Source: Neobacillus dielmonensis (GTDB taxonomy: Bacteria > Bacillota > Bacilli > Bacillales > Cytobacillaceae). From it: 64,000 bases of DNA. The stretch spans positions 1 through 64,000 of the forward strand of contig NZ_HG942078.1 of NCBI RefSeq assembly GCF_000612665.1. The letters are read 5' to 3'. Position 1 is the stretch's first letter; each line of letters opens with the position of its first letter. The notes beneath the pieces are model-generated. The model was not told the DNA's origin, searched no databases, and worked only from the letters and a program-made list of their open reading frames with translations. Of the stretch, positions 37,053 to 45,822 are shown piece by piece. The translations under genes and the position numbers were made by a program.

Positions 37053-37301
37053 TTACCTAATTTGTTTACTTATTTCTTCCCAGAGTGATTTGTCCATTTC
37101 CATGTATAATCCAGCTTCTTCAATTTTACTAAAAATATCTTTATCAACTGGTATATACTCTTGTTCAATGACACTGCAAATTGTTTCTAAAGCTATCCCC
37201 CACTCTTCGTGTTCAATAAACTCTAATATATCTTTTTCATCTTTCAAAGGGAGATTTGTAATATTTTTTATTATTTCTTTTAAAAGATTATTTAATTCCA
37301 T
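37053..37301 (-). CDS. MafI-type immunity protein for the EndoU toxin
   Basis: An 82-residue acidic, helical protein. The run EHEEWGIALETICSVIEQE is the typical segment of MafI-family proteins that neutralise EndoU-type toxins. It starts 22 bp after the RHS gene that encodes an EndoU tip, and a terminator follows. ATG 37301 is eight bases from GGAAG; the frame's ATG at 37310 is only three bases away from it. Confidence 0.8.
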   Translation of the reverse strand: MELNNLLKEIIKNITNLPLKDEKDILEFIEHEEWGIALETICSVIEQEYIPVDKDIFSKIEEAGLYMEMDKSLWEEISKQIR

Positions 37302-37323
37302 AACATACACTTCCTAGACTAAA

Positions 37324-40290
37324 TTATTTAATAGGGAATGCAGTAATTATATCTTTTCCATCTGTAATTACCTTTATATTAATTCCATCCCTAATTCCTG
37401 TAATCTCATATCTTTGTACACCGTTAAGAATTCTTCCCTTATTCCAATTTAGTTTAGGGTCAGTAGCTATATCAGATACATTGTGCATAACCTTTTCTGC
37501 ATTCCAACTTTTAGGGAATAGTGTTTTTTTAGGGTCTCCAGTTCCAGGCCATAAATGCCCGCCACCTGTTTTATCTCCGTAAAGAATATGCTTTGTCCTT
37601 TGCTCACTAGCTATATTTACCAGTTCATCTTTACCCTTACTCTTAGGCTTAGGAAGTATTTTTTTAATGGTGTTTACTACTAACTTATTAGCGGCTTTTA
37701 TGCGTGTTATTGCAAGCGTAGCTATGAACACGGCACCTTTAGTAATATCGTCAAAAGATAGTGGTCTATTTCCATTTGGATCAACCATTATAACCGGATT
37801 ATTATTTACATAACTATACCCATTTTGTGTAATTGGATCATCCCTATCACCAGGGAAAGGGTCTACCGACAGGAATACTCCGTGCGTCGGATGGTAGTAG
37901 CGGGCCATGAGATAGTAGAGGCCCGTTTCTTTATCGTACATGTATCCTGCATAGCCAAACGGATTATCGGTCGCAAGTCCTTGGGTTTCACTTTTTAAGA
38001 CGTTCCCCCATGCATCGTAGTCATACTTTGCCACGACATTGCCGCTTTGGTCGGTCATCGTGATCACATCGCCATGAGCGTTGTAGTGGTAATATAAAAT
38101 TTGTCCTTGGGACTTCATTGCCAGACGAACGCCATTTGCACCGTAGACATACTGACGAAGAACATTACCATTTGCATCGGTTTCATATAGGACATTTATG
38201 CTGTCTCCATCGTAATGGTAGCGGGTGATTTGACCGTTGGCATTCTTTTCGATCCGGCGGCCATCGTCGTCGTATTGGTAGGTGGCGAACGGTATGCTCT
38301 CGCCCTTTTTGGTGATAGAAATCAGCTGGTCGGCTTCATTCCATGCATATGTGTACTTTCCGTCTGACGTCCGATTGCCATTGGCATCATAGGTGATGGC
38401 CTCGTCTCCAAATGCCGTCAGCTGGTTGCCGGCGTTAAACGTGGCAGTCGTGGTCGAGGTGCTCCCATCGGGTTCGGTTACTTTGACACTTGTTCGATTA
38501 CTGAAACCATCATAAGTGAATTCTTGGGTGGTACCATCTGGCCGTATTTCCTTTGTCAGTTGATTGACTTTGTCATATTGGTACCTAGCCACTTCCATGG
38601 CGGTCCCGACGTTACGCTCCACCGTGGCCCGGTTTCCATTTCCATCATAAGTATATTTTTCTGATGCGATGACCGTACCATCCGATTTACCGATATTAAT
38701 GGTGGTCACCTTTTGCGTGGCATCATAACCAAACAAGGTACCTACACCATTACCTGAGAGATAGGAAGCGATATTGCCGAACTCATCATAGCCAAAATTA
38801 TACGTCTGGTTGTCATCGACCACCTTCGTGTTTTGGTTTAGGCCATCATACTCATAGGAAGTGGTTTTATTGTACGTGCCTTGAAGGGTATTCAAGGTTT
38901 TCAGTTTATGGGAACCCGGATGATAGGACCAAGATATGGTGCCGCCGCGGTCGGTCACGCTGGTGATGCGGTTGCCCACGTCATACTGTTTGTCTTGGAT
39001 GATGCTGTTGACGGAATCGGTGACCTTTGTTTCATTGCCGTTGGCATCGTATTCGTAGGAGAAAGCGACCTTCCCATTACGCTTTAATTCCTTTACACGT
39101 TCAGCGGTGTCATACGTCCATTCCAGGTTGCTGCCATTGGGCAGATTGGTTTTGATTTGATTGCCATTTGCATCGTACTCATGAGTAATGACACGATTTA
39201 AGGGGTCAATAAATTTAACCAGCTTATTGTCCACGTCATACTCATATGATACAATCTGAGATTTTCCATTGGCCTTAATGGTCTTTTGGGTGGTATTCCC
39301 ATTGTCATCATAATGATAATCAACGGTGGTTGAATTGGGCAGGGTGGTTTTGGTCAATTGATTATCCAGATTGTATTCCATCTGTTTCGTATTCCCATTG
39401 GGGTCTGTTACCGATGTTTGATTTCCATATTCGTCATAAGAATAGGTTGTCTTACGCCCTTGTTCATCCACTGAAGCAGTCATATAATCATGGTTATTGT
39501 ATTCGCTCTTTGTCAGAACATTTCCTTCCATAATCCGGATATCATCATACCAAACGGTTCCCGTATTATGGCCACGGAATATTAAGTACACATACACTTT
39601 TGAAATAGGTTTGTCAGCTGGAATGGTAATAGCCCTGCGATTCCAATCCTTTGTCCCCATGGGAAAGGTCATAGGAAAGAACTTTTCAGTGCTATCTGCG
39701 TAGATGGGATACACAAAGATGCCATATTGCGCTTCTTCCTGCAGCCCCCTTGCATTCTTCACATTGTCGGCCTTTGACATGGCGGTTACCGTCAATTCTT
39801 TGGCTATGGTTTGGTTGACATCCACAATCTGCAAATAATGTTGGTCTGGGTCATTTACCGTATTCCGCTTAATGATTACCCCATTATTTCCTTGAAATCC
39901 GGCATCAATTTGCCCAGGATTATCCGTTGACCGAAGCCATCCAACCGGTGGGCCATTTCCGTTTTCCTGCTTTTCAAAACTGCTGTTAATAACCGGATTG
40001 TAAGAAGTAGAAACAGACCCTTCCTCCAGTTGCACCTTGTCAAACCATGCCAATCCGGTTCCGGCTGCATTGTCGTGGGACAATAACATTTCGACCTTGA
40101 TCTGTGTGGTATCAGATTCCGTTTGAAAAGTGATTTGCCTTCTGGTCCAATCCTGTGTTCCAGTCATAAATTGGTCTGTGATGTAAGTAGGTTGCAATTG
40201 TGCATTTAATAAAGTAACCCGCATAAATGCTTGAGAGTTGTTTACCACTTCTTGGGTTTTTATCCATCCACCCTCTCTTGTTGTAAACAA
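37324..40290 (-). CDS. 5'-truncated RHS repeat protein with EndoU nuclease tip
   Basis: A 988-codon frame. Residues about 1-310 are beta-rich carbohydrate-binding-like domains, 315-810 YD repeats, then the RHS core (LYYLMARYYHPTHGVFLSVD) ending with VDPNGN near 841. The tip (about 890-988) has EQRTKHILYGDKTGGGHLW, DIATDPKLNWNKGR and ITAFPIK, which fits the bacterial EndoU RNase family; the His in GGGH is a catalytic candidate. There is no signal peptide, and the first codon is a TTG inside the T tract of the galU terminator without a ribosome site. It looks like the 3' part of a once complete toxin gene, kept with its immunity gene. Confidence 0.85.
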   Translation of the reverse strand: MFTTREGGWIKTQEVVNNSQAFMRVTLLNAQLQPTYITDQFMTGTQDWTRRQITFQTESDTTQIKVEMLLSHDNAAGTGLAWFDKVQLEEGSVSTSYNPVINSSFEKQENGNGPPVGWLRSTDNPGQIDAGFQGNNGVIIKRNTVNDPDQHYLQIVDVNQTIAKELTVTAMSKADNVKNARGLQEEAQYGIFVYPIYADSTEKFFPMTFPMGTKDWNRRAITIPADKPISKVYVYLIFRGHNTGTVWYDDIRIMEGNVLTKSEYNNHDYMTASVDEQGRKTTYSYDEYGNQTSVTDPNGNTKQMEYNLDNQLTKTTLPNSTTVDYHYDDNGNTTQKTIKANGKSQIVSYEYDVDNKLVKFIDPLNRVITHEYDANGNQIKTNLPNGSNLEWTYDTAERVKELKRNGKVAFSYEYDANGNETKVTDSVNSIIQDKQYDVGNRITSVTDRGGTISWSYHPGSHKLKTLNTLQGTYNKTTSYEYDGLNQNTKVVDDNQTYNFGYDEFGNIASYLSGNGVGTLFGYDATQKVTTINIGKSDGTVIASEKYTYDGNGNRATVERNVGTAMEVARYQYDKVNQLTKEIRPDGTTQEFTYDGFSNRTSVKVTEPDGSTSTTTATFNAGNQLTAFGDEAITYDANGNRTSDGKYTYAWNEADQLISITKKGESIPFATYQYDDDGRRIEKNANGQITRYHYDGDSINVLYETDANGNVLRQYVYGANGVRLAMKSQGQILYYHYNAHGDVITMTDQSGNVVAKYDYDAWGNVLKSETQGLATDNPFGYAGYMYDKETGLYYLMARYYHPTHGVFLSVDPFPGDRDDPITQNGYSYVNNNPVIMVDPNGNRPLSFDDITKGAVFIATLAITRIKAANKLVVNTIKKILPKPKSKGKDELVNIASEQRTKHILYGDKTGGGHLWPGTGDPKKTLFPKSWNAEKVMHNVSDIATDPKLNWNKGRILNGVQRYEITGIRDGINIKVITDGKDIITAFPIK
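37859..40088. repeat. RHS core duplicate, copy B
   Basis: Partner of the duplicate at 34435-36664. Beyond 40088 this copy continues about 200 bases further into the N-terminal domain than copy A does. Confidence 0.9.
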
Positions 40291-40328
40291 AAACCCCCAT
40301 TATCGTCATTGAGGACAATAAGGGGGTT
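40284..40328 (-). terminator. Intrinsic terminator of galU
   Basis: On the minus strand GAACCCCCTTATTGTC pairs with GACGATAATGGGGGTTTTT with a small bulge. It lies 15 bp after the galU stop and overlaps the beginning of the RHS open frame. Confidence 0.85.
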
Positions 40329-40342
40329 CACTGTTTAAAGGT

Positions 40343-41218
40343 TTATTCATTTTTCTCCAATTGACTTGCCATGAATTGTAACAATTGGTCTCTTATTTCA
40401 TCGTTTTGCAGGGCAAATTCGATGGTTGTTTCGATAAAACCAAGTTTTTCCCCGACGTCATACCTTCTGCCTTCAAATTCATAAGCAAACACGCGTTGGA
40501 TATGGTTGAGATTTTGGATGGCATCCGTTAATTGGATTTCGCCGCCGGCCCCTATTTCTTGTTTTTCTAAAAACATAAAGATTTCAGGGGTGAAGATATA
40601 TCTTCCGATAATGGCCAAATTAGAAGGAGCTGTTCCTAGTTTTGGCTTTTCAACAAAGTTTCGAACTTGATAGGACCTGCCATTTTGCTCAATCGGATCG
40701 ATTACTCCATATCGATGTGTTTCTTCTTCTGGTACCTGTTTAACACCTATAACAGAGGAATGAGTCTTGTCATACAAATTAATTAATTGTTTTAAACAAG
40801 GTGTTTCCGCTTGAACAATGTCGTCACCAAGTAATACGGCAAAAGGTTCATTTCCTATGAAATTCCGGGCACACCATACCGCATGGCCAAGCCCTTTTGG
40901 TTCTTTTTGTCGTATATAGTGAATGTCAGCCATTTTGGAGGGCTCCTGAACCTTCTCTAATAAATCAAGTTTATTTTTATTGATCAATGTTTGCTCTAGC
41001 TCATAAGCATAATCAAAGTGGTCTTCTATTGCTCTTTTTCCTTTACCAGTAACAATAATGATATCCTCAATACCAGATTCGACCGCTTCTTCTACTATAT
41101 ATTGAATCGTCGGTTTATCTACGATTGGGAGCATCTCTTTTGGCATGGCTTTGGTTGCAGGTAAAAAGCGGGTGCCCAAACCTGCTGCAGGGATAATCGC
41201 CTTTTTTATTTTCTTCAT
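40343..41218 (-). CDS. galU: UTP-glucose-1-phosphate uridylyltransferase
   Basis: A 291-residue nucleotidyltransferase that makes UDP-glucose for glycolipids, teichoic acid glucosylation and polysaccharides. [20 protein letters not shown] and [19 protein letters not shown] are the GalU signature; VLLGDDIVQ and [10 protein letters not shown] complete it. ATG 41218 lies 17 codons inside the open frame, with GGAGGAAAGG upstream, and fits the family start. It is followed by a terminator. B. subtilis has several paralogues (GtaB and others), so this copy may serve the local glycan locus. Confidence 0.95.
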   Translation of the reverse strand: MKKIKKAIIPAAGLGTRFLPATKAMPKEMLPIVDKPTIQYIVEEAVESGIEDIIIVTGKGKRAIEDHFDYAYELEQTLINKNKLDLLEKVQEPSKMADIHYIRQKEPKGLGHAVWCARNFIGNEPFAVLLGDDIVQAETPCLKQLINLYDKTHSSVIGVKQVPEEETHRYGVIDPIEQNGRSYQVRNFVEKPKLGTAPSNLAIIGRYIFTPEIFMFLEKQEIGAGGEIQLTDAIQNLNHIQRVFAYEFEGRRYDVGEKLGFIETTIEFALQNDEIRDQLLQFMASQLEKNE

Positions 41219-41338
41219 CAACTCTCGACCTTTCCTCCTTTTAATTATCCTGTGAGAAAGGACATTCATCAGGTTTAATAGGGTTATTTTTCCATAATCA
41301 AATAAATTATTTCATAAGAAACAAGAACATGTCAAAAT

Positions 41339-43957
41339 TTATTTTCCATTTGAAAATATTACGGTTGCGGGTGCTAACGTAGTGACGCTGCCATTTTCTC
41401 CAGTTTCTTTTATGGAAATGGTATGACTCCCATCAGTATATTTTGTTGTATCAATTAAATAATGAAAGCCGGCATTCGCATTTTTAAACTCAGGAAAAGC
41501 CGCCTTAACATCTGGACGTCCATCACCATAAATCGCTTGTCCTGCTGCCTGCCCGTCTACTAATACTTCAATCTTGGAAACCCCAGCTACATCTAAATAC
41601 CAGCCTGACACTTGGGAAGTGCCATTCATATTGATTCCAGATGCAGGGGCGTCTAGATACCCTTTAACATTTGAAATGGTAATGGTTACGGCCGGCAAGG
41701 TAGTGACACGGCCATTTCCGCCATTTTCTCTAATAACAATGGAATGGATACCATCATTCCATCCTGTTGTATCTAAGTCATAATGAAAACCGCCATTCGC
41801 ATTCTTATAATCCGGGAAGGCATGTTTGACATCCAATCTTTGGTCACCATAAACGGCTTGGCCTGCTACCTGTCCGTCAACGACTATTTCAATCTTTGAC
41901 ACACCGCTTCCATCTAGAAACCAGCCTGATACGTTCGTGACTCCTTTTGCGTTGGAACCAACCGCTGGAGCATCCAAATATCCTTTTACTTCATTCGAAA
42001 AACTTACCTTTATATCCGGCAATGTTGTGGTTCGTCCATTAATTGCTGTTTCTTTAACAGTAATGGTATGAGTCCCGTTATTGAATCTTGTTGTATCCAA
42101 TAGATAATGGAAACCTGAATGAGCGTTAGTAAACTCAGGATAAGCCCGGTTGACGTCTTCTCTTTCATCCCCATAATCCGCTGTACCTGCCACTTGTCCA
42201 TCCACTAGAACTTCAATCTTTGATACTTCACCAATATCCAAGTACCAGCCTGATATAGTGTTTTTCCCTTTTAGTGTGGTATTTGATGCCGGCTGATCTA
42301 AATAGCCTTTAACGTTTGAGAAGGATACCGGTACAGACGGCAATGTCGTTACACGCCCATTTGTTCCCGTTTCTCTTAAGGTAATTTCATGTGAGCCGTC
42401 ACTATATTTGGTTGTATCCAGAGCATAATGGAAGCCGGCACTGCCGTTGTCATATTCAGGAAATGCTGTTTTTACATCTGGTCTTGAATCTCCATAGACC
42501 GCTTGGCCGGCCACTTCCCCATCGACGAGAACTTCTACTTTAGAAGTGCCGCTTTCATCCAAGAACCAGCCAGAAATGGTATAGTTTCCTTTCAAACTGT
42601 TTCCTGAAAATAAATTATCTAAATACCCTTTTACATTTGCTATCGTTATATTCTTTACTGGCAATGTGATTTCCCGGCCAGTTGCACTTGTTTCTTTAAC
42701 CGTAATCGTGTGGTTCCCGTCATTATATTGTGATGTATCCAATGCATAATGGAAGCCGGCATTCCCATTATTGTATTCAGGATAGGCTTTTTTCACATCT
42801 GGTCTGGCATCTCCATATACCGCTTGCCCCGCCAACGCTCCATCAAGAAGAACTTCTACTTTCGAAACGCCACTTTCATCAAGAAACCAGCCTGATACGT
42901 TATGTACGCCTTTTATACTAATATGCTCAGCAGGACTGTCAAGAACTCCATGAGTATTAGATATAGAAAAAGTTCGTTCAGGTAATGTCGTCACATATCC
43001 ATTTTTCCCAGTTTCCCTTATTGCAACGGTATGATTGCCCCCGGCTAAAGTGGATATATTCAAGAGATAGTGAAAACCTGCATTCCCATTTTGGTATTGG
43101 GGATATGCATTTTGCACATCCGGCCTCGAATCCCCATAAACCGCCTGGCCAACCACTCTACCATCCACTAAAACTTCTACCTTCGAAACACCGGTCTCAT
43201 CTAAAAACCACCCAGATAGGTTATAGTTGGTATTGATTCTTATACCTGGTGCAGGACTATCGAGCATGCCAATGGAAGAAGAATAAGTCATTGCCTGTCT
43301 GCCAAATTGTTCCCATCCACGTAAAAAAGCACTACGGGATACTTTACGATTTTTTATGTTTGCTAGCGGGTCGTTAAAGTAAACATAATTGTTATCATAC
43401 CCCGTTAATACCACACTGTGTTCATGATAAGTCATCGTTAACGGACCAATCGGTGTTTGGATGGTTTGCCATTGGCTGCTAGGCACCGTATCAAATGTGC
43501 TTGTTGTAATAACCCAAACTGGCTTGCCACGGTCTAACTGGCTTAAGATGGCATCAAACGAATTTCCTGTTAAATCTATCATATTCGTATATTGGCTTGC
43601 CAGCTGATAAACTGGGCCATGATAAGCCGAGTATCCAATAGAGCGGCCAGTAATATCACCTACAAAGCCAGTGTTGGGGTTTCCCCAGTATATCGTGCCT
43701 CCAACATTACGATATGGTGTAGGATCTTTCTTCACTTGATTGGCGAGTGTCATTTTGTCTACCAGAATTCCCTTATATCGAAAGAGCATAGCTAAACTAG
43801 TGACTTCACAGCCATTTTTTAATTCTGGCAATTGGGAAATCAAAGGAACATTTAGCGGACCCTGCGCATATGTCGATGATGGAACCGATAAACAACAGGT
43901 AAACAGTATCCCCAGCATGAAGATAAAAGGAAGAATTCCATTTTTACCAATATTCAA
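41339..43957 (-). CDS. Secreted C39-peptidase-like protein with six Ig-like repeats
   Basis: A protein of 872 residues. The signal peptide ends near SSTYA. Residues about 35-235 form a C39-family (papain-like) peptidase domain with Cys50 in ELKNGCEVTS, the His in TYHEHSVVLTGYD and the Asp in YFNDPLA, so the catalytic set is present. Six repeats of about 100-105 residues follow, with cores such as SGWFLDESGVSKVEVLLDG, GQAVYGDARPDVKKAYPEY and a GxNG turn. There is no wall anchor motif; repeats may bind the envelope. TTG 43957 is preferred because it is nine bases from AGGAG; TTG 43966 abuts that site. The repeat type is shared with the glucosaminidase at 21783. Confidence 0.85.
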   Translation of the reverse strand: MNIGKNGILPFIFMLGILFTCCLSVPSSTYAQGPLNVPLISQLPELKNGCEVTSLAMLFRYKGILVDKMTLANQVKKDPTPYRNVGGTIYWGNPNTGFVGDITGRSIGYSAYHGPVYQLASQYTNMIDLTGNSFDAILSQLDRGKPVWVITTSTFDTVPSSQWQTIQTPIGPLTMTYHEHSVVLTGYDNNYVYFNDPLANIKNRKVSRSAFLRGWEQFGRQAMTYSSSIGMLDSPAPGIRINTNYNLSGWFLDETGVSKVEVLVDGRVVGQAVYGDSRPDVQNAYPQYQNGNAGFHYLLNISTLAGGNHTVAIRETGKNGYVTTLPERTFSISNTHGVLDSPAEHISIKGVHNVSGWFLDESGVSKVEVLLDGALAGQAVYGDARPDVKKAYPEYNNGNAGFHYALDTSQYNDGNHTITVKETSATGREITLPVKNITIANVKGYLDNLFSGNSLKGNYTISGWFLDESGTSKVEVLVDGEVAGQAVYGDSRPDVKTAFPEYDNGSAGFHYALDTTKYSDGSHEITLRETGTNGRVTTLPSVPVSFSNVKGYLDQPASNTTLKGKNTISGWYLDIGEVSKIEVLVDGQVAGTADYGDEREDVNRAYPEFTNAHSGFHYLLDTTRFNNGTHTITVKETAINGRTTTLPDIKVSFSNEVKGYLDAPAVGSNAKGVTNVSGWFLDGSGVSKIEIVVDGQVAGQAVYGDQRLDVKHAFPDYKNANGGFHYDLDTTGWNDGIHSIVIRENGGNGRVTTLPAVTITISNVKGYLDAPASGINMNGTSQVSGWYLDVAGVSKIEVLVDGQAAGQAIYGDGRPDVKAAFPEFKNANAGFHYLIDTTKYTDGSHTISIKETGENGSVTTLAPATVIFSNGK

Positions 43958-44090
43958 TTTTTTCAACTCCTACGATTCTCTTGTGAAAATGTAACGAAAG
44001 ATCGTTGCAACTATTATTCTAGCAAGAATAACTCGTTATACAAAGATATTTTCACAAAATTCATAGAATGAACCTAACCTCTTTCTTATG

Positions 44091-44387
44091 CTAATACTCA
44101 GATCTAGTCTCTATACTGTTGGGGAAATGCACTGAGCTTATATTGTTTTTATACATTTCTATGGTGACATTGAACTCTTTTAGTATTTTTCTTTGAGCAT
44201 CTACTTTTCTTCTATACTCGTCGCGAAGCTCTTCTAATGAACAGAGCTCCGAATATTTTAACGAAAGAATGGACTTTTGAATCCATTTGTTTATTCTTTG
44301 TTGCTGATTTTCATAATGCTCGATATCTTCTTTAATTAAAGTAAGCACGAATCCTATTTGTTGCTCGGTTTTGACTGACTTTCTCAA
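44091..44387 (-). CDS. Small coiled-coil protein of unknown function
   Basis: A 98-residue charged, mostly helical protein with a likely coiled coil (about 20-80), no signal peptide or membrane segment. Not recognised. TTG 44387 is six bases from AGGTG, inside a longer open frame (to 44465) whose extra N-terminal part lacks a ribosome site. It stands alone, downstream-facing towards the C39-like gene's promoter region. Confidence 0.55.
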   Translation of the reverse strand: MRKSVKTEQQIGFVLTLIKEDIEHYENQQQRINKWIQKSILSLKYSELCSLEELRDEYRRKVDAQRKILKEFNVTIEMYKNNISSVHFPNSIETRSEY

Positions 44388-44699
44388 AATCCTCACCTCA
44401 ATACCTTTTTTAAAATTATAATCTCTGATTTGTATTTTTTGATTATAAAGGCTAAATCTTAACAAACCCTTAACAGGAAATTTAAAAAATGATAGGAATA
44501 AACATTCCCCTTTCGCATACGGTTGCGTTCTATAAAGGCCATTTAAAGTTTGACAATATGTATGATTTCTCGGGAAATGAGGATGACTAGCTTTGATTAT
44601 TTCGAATTAAGTCGGAAATTATCGAATTCTATTGGTTTCCTATGTTTTCCAACTGATATATGATAGAAATTAACTACTACTTTTATAGGAGGTTTAAAT
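44388..44699. other. Intergenic stretch upstream of a short ORF
   Basis: AT-rich, divergent region between the coiled-coil gene and the 42-codon ORF. A TTGACA box is at 44550-44555, but no matching -10 box was found at normal spacing. No other structure was seen. Confidence 0.4.
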
Positions 44700-44828
44700 A
44701 TGCCCCTATTGCATATGAAAGAGATCTCCACTCCTTTAAAATGGTTTGGCATTAAATTTTTCCGCGATCATGAAGGCTATACATACATCAAAGTTGGAAG
44801 CCGGCCCCGTAAACGATTATTTTCCTAG
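44700..44828 (+). CDS. Short basic protein of 42 residues
   Basis: The start ATG follows a perfect AGGAGG site at six bases. The product is 42 residues, with aromatic and basic content (PLKWFGIKFFRDHEGYTY in the middle, a basic tail GSRPRKRLF). No signal peptide or long hydrophobic segment. I do not recognise it. The ribosome site is better than that of many genes here, so it is probably translated. No terminator with a T tract follows directly. Confidence 0.6.
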   Translation: MPLLHMKEISTPLKWFGIKFFRDHEGYTYIKVGSRPRKRLFS

Positions 44829-45159
44829 CTAAGTCGTTTTTTTCCATGCATTAAATAAGCCATAGGATTATCAGTACTTTCAATGAATGATATAAAAGGA
44901 GTGGACCTCAATCGAAACAGGGTGCCGGAATAGGGACACCCTGTTTCTCATTATGGTATTTGTTGAATTTGTCCTATTGATAAGAGTCACAATAACTCTT
45001 AATTGTAGCTTCAGAGATTTTAATACAAATTTCATTACTTTTTTACAAATTTCTCCCTGTTTATGATACATTAGTAGCACAAGACACTGGGACGTTCTCT
45101 GCTTCACTATAACGAAAACAAGAACGGCTCCCATGTACAATTGGAACGGAGAGCTTATC
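44829..45159. other. Intergenic stretch with a strong hairpin
   Basis: Contains a perfect 11-bp inverted repeat GAAACAGGGTG/CACCCTGTTTC at 44914-44947 with a 12-base loop and no T tract on either side. No believable gene was seen here. Confidence 0.5.
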
Positions 45160-45783
45160 ATGTTGACGGAAGCCCAACAAAAGGTAAAGCAGGAACTGGA
45201 AGAATTGAAGCTAAAAAGTTTGTTCCAAGAAAACACAGAAGTTTTTCTTCCAGTATCGGTGCAGCCCAAAACGAGATGGCCGGTTTATTTAATCACCTTT
45301 CTGGTTTTGAGTTTTATTTTTTGCTATATGACGGTATCGCTTTCAAAACCCTCCCAGCAAAATATTCGCTCCTATTTATCCAAAGAATTGGATTATAATC
45401 GTAAAAGTAACAGACTCTTGGCTGATGTCCTAGAAGCACATACACTAGAGCCGCAACAGGCAAAAAGTGAACAGCTCCAGTTACTCGAAAAGACTAAAAG
45501 CCTTTCAGTTCCTAGTGGCTTCCAAGATCATGGAGAGGATTTTCTTTCGCTGCTAGAACATAGAAGTATGATTTTAGCCAACTTGGCTGAATCTAACAGC
45601 ATTGATTCTAATACACTTAACCGATACCTAATGGAGTTAGAGGTAAAACAAGAACTAGCACTTGATAGCCTAATGAAGGCATTAGACAAACAAGGTATCC
45701 CATATAATTCGAATCGTGATGGTTCAATCCAATACCAGATTGAACAAAAGTCTTTCGAATTTACCTTGAAACCAAAACCCTGA
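45160..45783 (+). CDS. Single-pass membrane protein of unknown function
   Basis: A 207-residue protein: about 45 cytoplasmic residues, one membrane segment (WPVYLITFLVLSFIFCYMTV, about 45-64), then a helical, Glu/Leu/Gln-rich outside domain. Not recognised. ATG 45160 is eight bases from GGAG, nine codons inside the open frame. A terminator hairpin is shared with the convergent CPBP gene. Confidence 0.7.
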   Translation: MLTEAQQKVKQELEELKLKSLFQENTEVFLPVSVQPKTRWPVYLITFLVLSFIFCYMTVSLSKPSQQNIRSYLSKELDYNRKSNRLLADVLEAHTLEPQQAKSEQLQLLEKTKSLSVPSGFQDHGEDFLSLLEHRSMILANLAESNSIDSNTLNRYLMELEVKQELALDSLMKALDKQGIPYNSNRDGSIQYQIEQKSFEFTLKPKP

Positions 45784-45790
45784 CCTACAG

Positions 45791-45822
45791 AAAAGAGACT
45801 GCAACCATTTGCAGCCTCTTCC
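45791..45822. terminator. Hairpin terminator between convergent genes
   Basis: AAGAGACTGCAA pairs with TTGCAGCCTCTT (one mismatch) with a short loop, followed by T-rich sequence on the minus strand. Confidence 0.7.

Noticed and set aside
34295-40070. Many plus-strand frames of 60-70 codons inside the RHS genes
   Set aside because: They are antisense shadows of the repetitive YD-repeat coding sequence, without ribosome sites, and occur in both RHS copies for that reason.
34435-40088. The nearly identical RHS cores as an assembly artefact
   Set aside because: The copies differ at scattered positions and have different tips, immunity genes and upstream junctions, which a duplicated read path would not produce; still worth a long-read check.
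44890-44932. Ten-codon GTG mini-ORF running into the hairpin at 44914
   Set aside because: The GTG overlaps the only ribosome site (AAAAGGAG), so initiation there is unlikely; no stop-to-gene arrangement supports a leader peptide.
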